A stretch of DNA of 64,000 bases, from contig JAMPGL010000005.1 of NCBI GenBank assembly GCA_023663945.1, forward strand, positions 1-64,000, given 5' to 3'. This DNA comes from Lachnospiraceae bacterium. Lineage in GTDB: Bacteria; Bacillota; Clostridia; Lachnospirales; Lachnospiraceae. The position numbers and the translations under genes are program-made. The notes below the pieces were generated by a model. That model made no database searches, was not told the DNA's origin, and saw only the letters and a list, made by a program, of their open reading frames with translations. Shown one piece after another: positions 61,718 to 64,000 of this stretch (positions are counted from its first letter, which is position 1; the number at the start of each line of letters is the position of its first letter).

Positions 61718-62971
61718 ATGAAAATTTTGATGGTGAATAAGTTCCTTTATCCTAATGGCGGGTCAGAAACCTATATTTTTAAATTAGGTGAACAATTACA
61801 GAAATGCGGGCATGCAGTCCAGTATTTTGGCATGGAGCATGAGGGCAGGATTGTGGGAAACCATGCGGAAAGCTACACTTCCAATATGGATTTCCATACG
61901 GGAAAGCTTCAGAAGCTTTTATATCCTTTTCGTATTATTTATTCCGTAGAGGCGAGAAAAAAGATTCGTGTGGTATTGGAAGATTTTCAGCCGGATGCAG
62001 TGCATTTAAACAATATCAATTTTCAGATTACACCCTCCATTCTCTATGAGATCCGGTCATACGAGAGGGCAAAAGGGAAAAAAATTCAGATTGTATTTAC
62101 AGCCCATGATTATCAATGGGTATGCCCGAACCATATGATGCGTGTCCCCGCAAGCGGAGAAGTTTGCTTTGCGTGTAAGGGTGGGAATTTTGGACAATGC
62201 GCCAAGAGACGTTGTATTCATAACTCGTGGATAAAGAGCCTTTTGGGAACCATAGAAGCAAGCTATTATGCGATAAGAAAAACCTATGGAATGGTAGATA
62301 CAATTATTTGCCCTAGTTTGTTTATGAAAGAGCAATTAGACACAAATCCGCTTCTGGCGGATAAAACAGTGGTATTACGAAATTTTATAGATACAAATGT
62401 AACAAAACTTAGTGCTAAAAATAGTGCGGAGAAAATCAGCTATAATAAAAATGCGCGTACAGCATCAGGGTATGTGGTGTTCTTCGGGCGTTTTTCCGAA
62501 GAAAAGGGAGTAAGAACTCTCTTAGATGCATGTAAAGCTTTGCCGGATATTTCCTTTATTTTTGCCGGGGCAGGTTCTTTGGAAAAAGAGGTAAACCAGA
62601 TAAAAAATATAGAAAACAGAGGGTTTATTATCGGTGAGGAATTAAAGAAGCTGATTACAGAAGCAAGATTTAGTGTGTACCCTTCTGAATGGTATGAGAA
62701 CTGTCCATTCTCTGTGATGGAATCACAGATGTACGGCACACCGGTAATTGCATCAAATCTGGGCGGAACCAAGGAATTGGTGGAGAAAGGAGTAACTGGG
62801 GAATTGTTCTCAGGCGGTAATGTAAAGGAATTGGCTTCGCATATCCGTAAGCTGTGGGATGACCCGGAACTTTGTCAAAAATATAGCAGGAACTGCTCCA
62901 AAATAAAGTTTGATACCGTGGAAGAGTATTGTGATAAAATAGTAAAGATTTATCAGGGCGGATATGCCTAA
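61718..62971 (+). CDS. Glycosyltransferase family 4
   Basis: This 417-residue GT-B enzyme opens with KILMVNKFLYPNGGSETYIFKL and contains HLNNINFQITPSILYEI, TAHDYQWVCPNHMM, a cysteine-bearing stretch CFACKGGNFGQCAKRRC (four Cys, C-x2-C-x7-C-x4-C) and a donor domain with FFGRFSEEKGVRTLL and YPSEWYENCPFSVMES. The cysteine-rich insert is typical of one GT4 subgroup that includes rhamnosyl- and mannosyltransferases and may bind a metal. The ATG at 61718 has AAGGAAG upstream and lies one base after the polymerase stop. Confidence 0.8.
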   Translation: MKILMVNKFLYPNGGSETYIFKLGEQLQKCGHAVQYFGMEHEGRIVGNHAESYTSNMDFHTGKLQKLLYPFRIIYSVEARKKIRVVLEDFQPDAVHLNNINFQITPSILYEIRSYERAKGKKIQIVFTAHDYQWVCPNHMMRVPASGEVCFACKGGNFGQCAKRRCIHNSWIKSLLGTIEASYYAIRKTYGMVDTIICPSLFMKEQLDTNPLLADKTVVLRNFIDTNVTKLSAKNSAEKISYNKNARTASGYVVFFGRFSEEKGVRTLLDACKALPDISFIFAGAGSLEKEVNQIKNIENRGFIIGEELKKLITEARFSVYPSEWYENCPFSVMESQMYGTPVIASNLGGTKELVEKGVTGELFSGGNVKELASHIRKLWDDPELCQKYSRNCSKIKFDTVEEYCDKIVKIYQGGYA

Positions 62972-63015
62972 TAATAAAAAATCGCAGCAGACAGGAGAGA
63001 ACGGGGTACGCAGGG

Positions 63016-64000
63016 ATGAAATCAGGAAATGGAATTGGTGATAAAATTTGGAGGGCACTTCCATGGCTATGGCTTTTAGGAGGTTTTATTGTGATGCTGC
63101 TCTATCATATAGGACCGGGCAGGGCTTTAGTAGACGGAGATATGGCAGGAGAAATGATCTTGGCAGATCTTTTAAATCAGGAGGGAAGTTTGCTGCTCAG
63201 TGATAACTGGTATTATGCCACAGAAATTCATGTATTTTTTATGCAGTTGGTCTTCCGTCCCTTTTTGCTTTTGTTCCCGGATAACTGGCATTTGGTGCGG
63301 GTTCTGAGCATGGCAGTTATTTATTCGATTAACACAATCGGATATTTGTTTTTGTGCAGGCAGATAGGGGCAAAGGATAAAGGAATATGGAGTGCGGCGG
63401 CTCTTATGTGGCCGGTAGGGATGTGGCGGCTGTTTTTGGGGCTTTATGGAGGACAATATCTGGTATATGATTTTTTTACCTGCTATATTCTTGGATTGCT
63501 CTTCTATTTATCATCCAAGGAATGGAAAGGAAAAAACAGAAAGGATAAAGTAAAAGTAGCGGCAGCAGGAATTGCTTTTCTATTTCTGGCACTGGCGGGC
63601 GGCATCAATGGCGTTCGTGAGACTATGATGCTTTTTATGCCGGCAGGCTTAGGAGTGTTCAGCGTTTTTGTTATACATTGTTACCAAAAAGGAGTATCTT
63701 CCGTTAAAGAAATAACAGTGAAATGCAGATGGGAGCTGCGGACTTTGCTTTGGATGGCCGCCGCCGTATTATTTAATGTGTTAGGATACGGTTACAATGT
63801 GCTGGTATTGCTGAATAAGTATGAATTTCAGAGTAATACCACTATGAAGTTGTCGGATTCGCTGTCCATGAGCAGGGTGCTTGACAGCATCTCAGAATAT
63901 TTTGCTTTGTTTGGTTATGGCGGGAACGTAAAGCTGTTTAGCGTGGAAGGAATTTGCAGTGCTTGCGGGATTCTGCTTGCAGTGCTTCTTTTTCTTGCGA
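63016..64000 (+). CDS. Multi-pass membrane protein, GT-C-like (cut by window end)
   Basis: The reading frame from the ATG at 63016 stays open to the last base (328 complete codons), so the gene continues beyond the window. The product has a first membrane segment at about 14-30 and then an outer loop with LVDGDMAGEM (D40, D42, E46), followed by at least six further segments. The acidic loop after the first segment matches the pattern in other GT-C-like proteins here. The ribosome site is weak (GGGG nine bases upstream). The family is not recognised. Confidence 0.65.
   Translation, partial: MKSGNGIGDKIWRALPWLWLLGGFIVMLLYHIGPGRALVDGDMAGEMILADLLNQEGSLLLSDNWYYATEIHVFFMQLVFRPFLLLFPDNWHLVRVLSMAVIYSINTIGYLFLCRQIGAKDKGIWSAAALMWPVGMWRLFLGLYGGQYLVYDFFTCYILGLLFYLSSKEWKGKNRKDKVKVAAAGIAFLFLALAGGINGVRETMMLFMPAGLGVFSVFVIHCYQKGVSSVKEITVKCRWELRTLLWMAAAVLFNVLGYGYNVLVLLNKYEFQSNTTMKLSDSLSMSRVLDSISEYFALFGYGGNVKLFSVEGICSACGILLAVLLFLA

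Noticed and set aside
5844..64000. A Wzx-type flippase or a Wza/Wzc export system
   Set aside because: None of the membrane proteins shows MATE/Wzx-like features and no Wzc-type kinase or Wza-like protein is visible; the two ABC half-transporters are the only flippase candidates.
1..64000. CRISPR arrays, insertion sequences, tRNA or rRNA genes
   Set aside because: No regularly spaced repeats, transposase genes, or recognisable RNA gene sequences were found on reading either strand.

Overview
The window looks like a chromosomal surface-glycan locus from a Gram-positive gut anaerobe, most likely a Lachnospiraceae-type Clostridia. Support: strong AGGAG-type ribosome sites, frequent 4-base stop/start overlaps, GTG starts, and family content typical of that group (DUF6020/DUF6056-like membrane proteins, PglK-like ABC flippases, many GT4 enzymes). 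The genus is inference. From about 5.8 kb to the right edge every gene is on the + strand with gaps of at most about 105 bases, so nearly 58 kb reads as one biosynthetic locus that runs off the window.

Left flank (1-5.8 kb). A minus-strand pseF (CMP-pseudaminate synthetase) has its own promoter. An AT-rich accessory islet (1081-3748) follows: a SUMF1/FGE-fold protein that has lost the catalytic cysteines, then a compact three-gene module (TOPRIM-like protein with a cysteine cluster, DUF4869-like protein, minimal P-loop protein) with its own promoter and a hairpin after it. This module is the best candidate for an undescribed system. Next is a two-gene NAD salvage operon (pncA-pncB).

Glycan unit 1 (5.8-31 kb, higher G+C). 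An extended -10 promoter overlaps the pncB stop. The genes encode a PglK-like ABC flippase, an acyltransferase, GT-C-like membrane proteins, a WecE-like aminotransferase plus GNAT acetyltransferase, a GtrB/ArnC-type polyprenyl-phosphate glycosyltransferase, an O-antigen ligase/polymerase, the PglF-PglE-PglC set for a 4-amino-4,6-dideoxy sugar and its loading on undecaprenyl phosphate, a PLP enzyme and an ATP-grasp ligase where a PglD acetyltransferase would be expected, a PglA-like glycosyltransferase, a TviB/TviC pair for UDP-GalNAcA, a DUF2334 deacetylase, a GT4 and a sugar N-formyltransferase.

Middle block (31-46.4 kb). Three related GT4 enzymes are interleaved with two asparagine-synthase-type amidotransferases (probably amidating uronic acids). 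There are also a NodB-like deacetylase, an MBOAT/SGNH O-acetylation pair, two tandem GT11 fucosyltransferase paralogues, a GT2 and a DUF6056 protein.

Glycan unit 2 (46.4-64 kb). A near-consensus promoter precedes a second PglK-like flippase. Then come a divergent GT11, DUF5672, GT17, a WcaJ-type initiating transferase, GT4, GT2, a pyruvyltransferase-family protein, another GT2, a cytoplasmic GH105-like hydrolase, DUF6056, a canonical GT11, a Wzy-type polymerase, a GT4 and a truncated GT-C-like membrane protein.

Reading the parts together: two initiating transferases, two ABC flippases and two polymerase/ligase candidates imply two undecaprenyl-linked glycan assembly lines, decorated with acylated amino sugars, amidated GalNAcA, fucose-like residues, O-acetyl and possibly pyruvyl groups. 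No RNA genes, insertion sequences or CRISPR arrays were seen.
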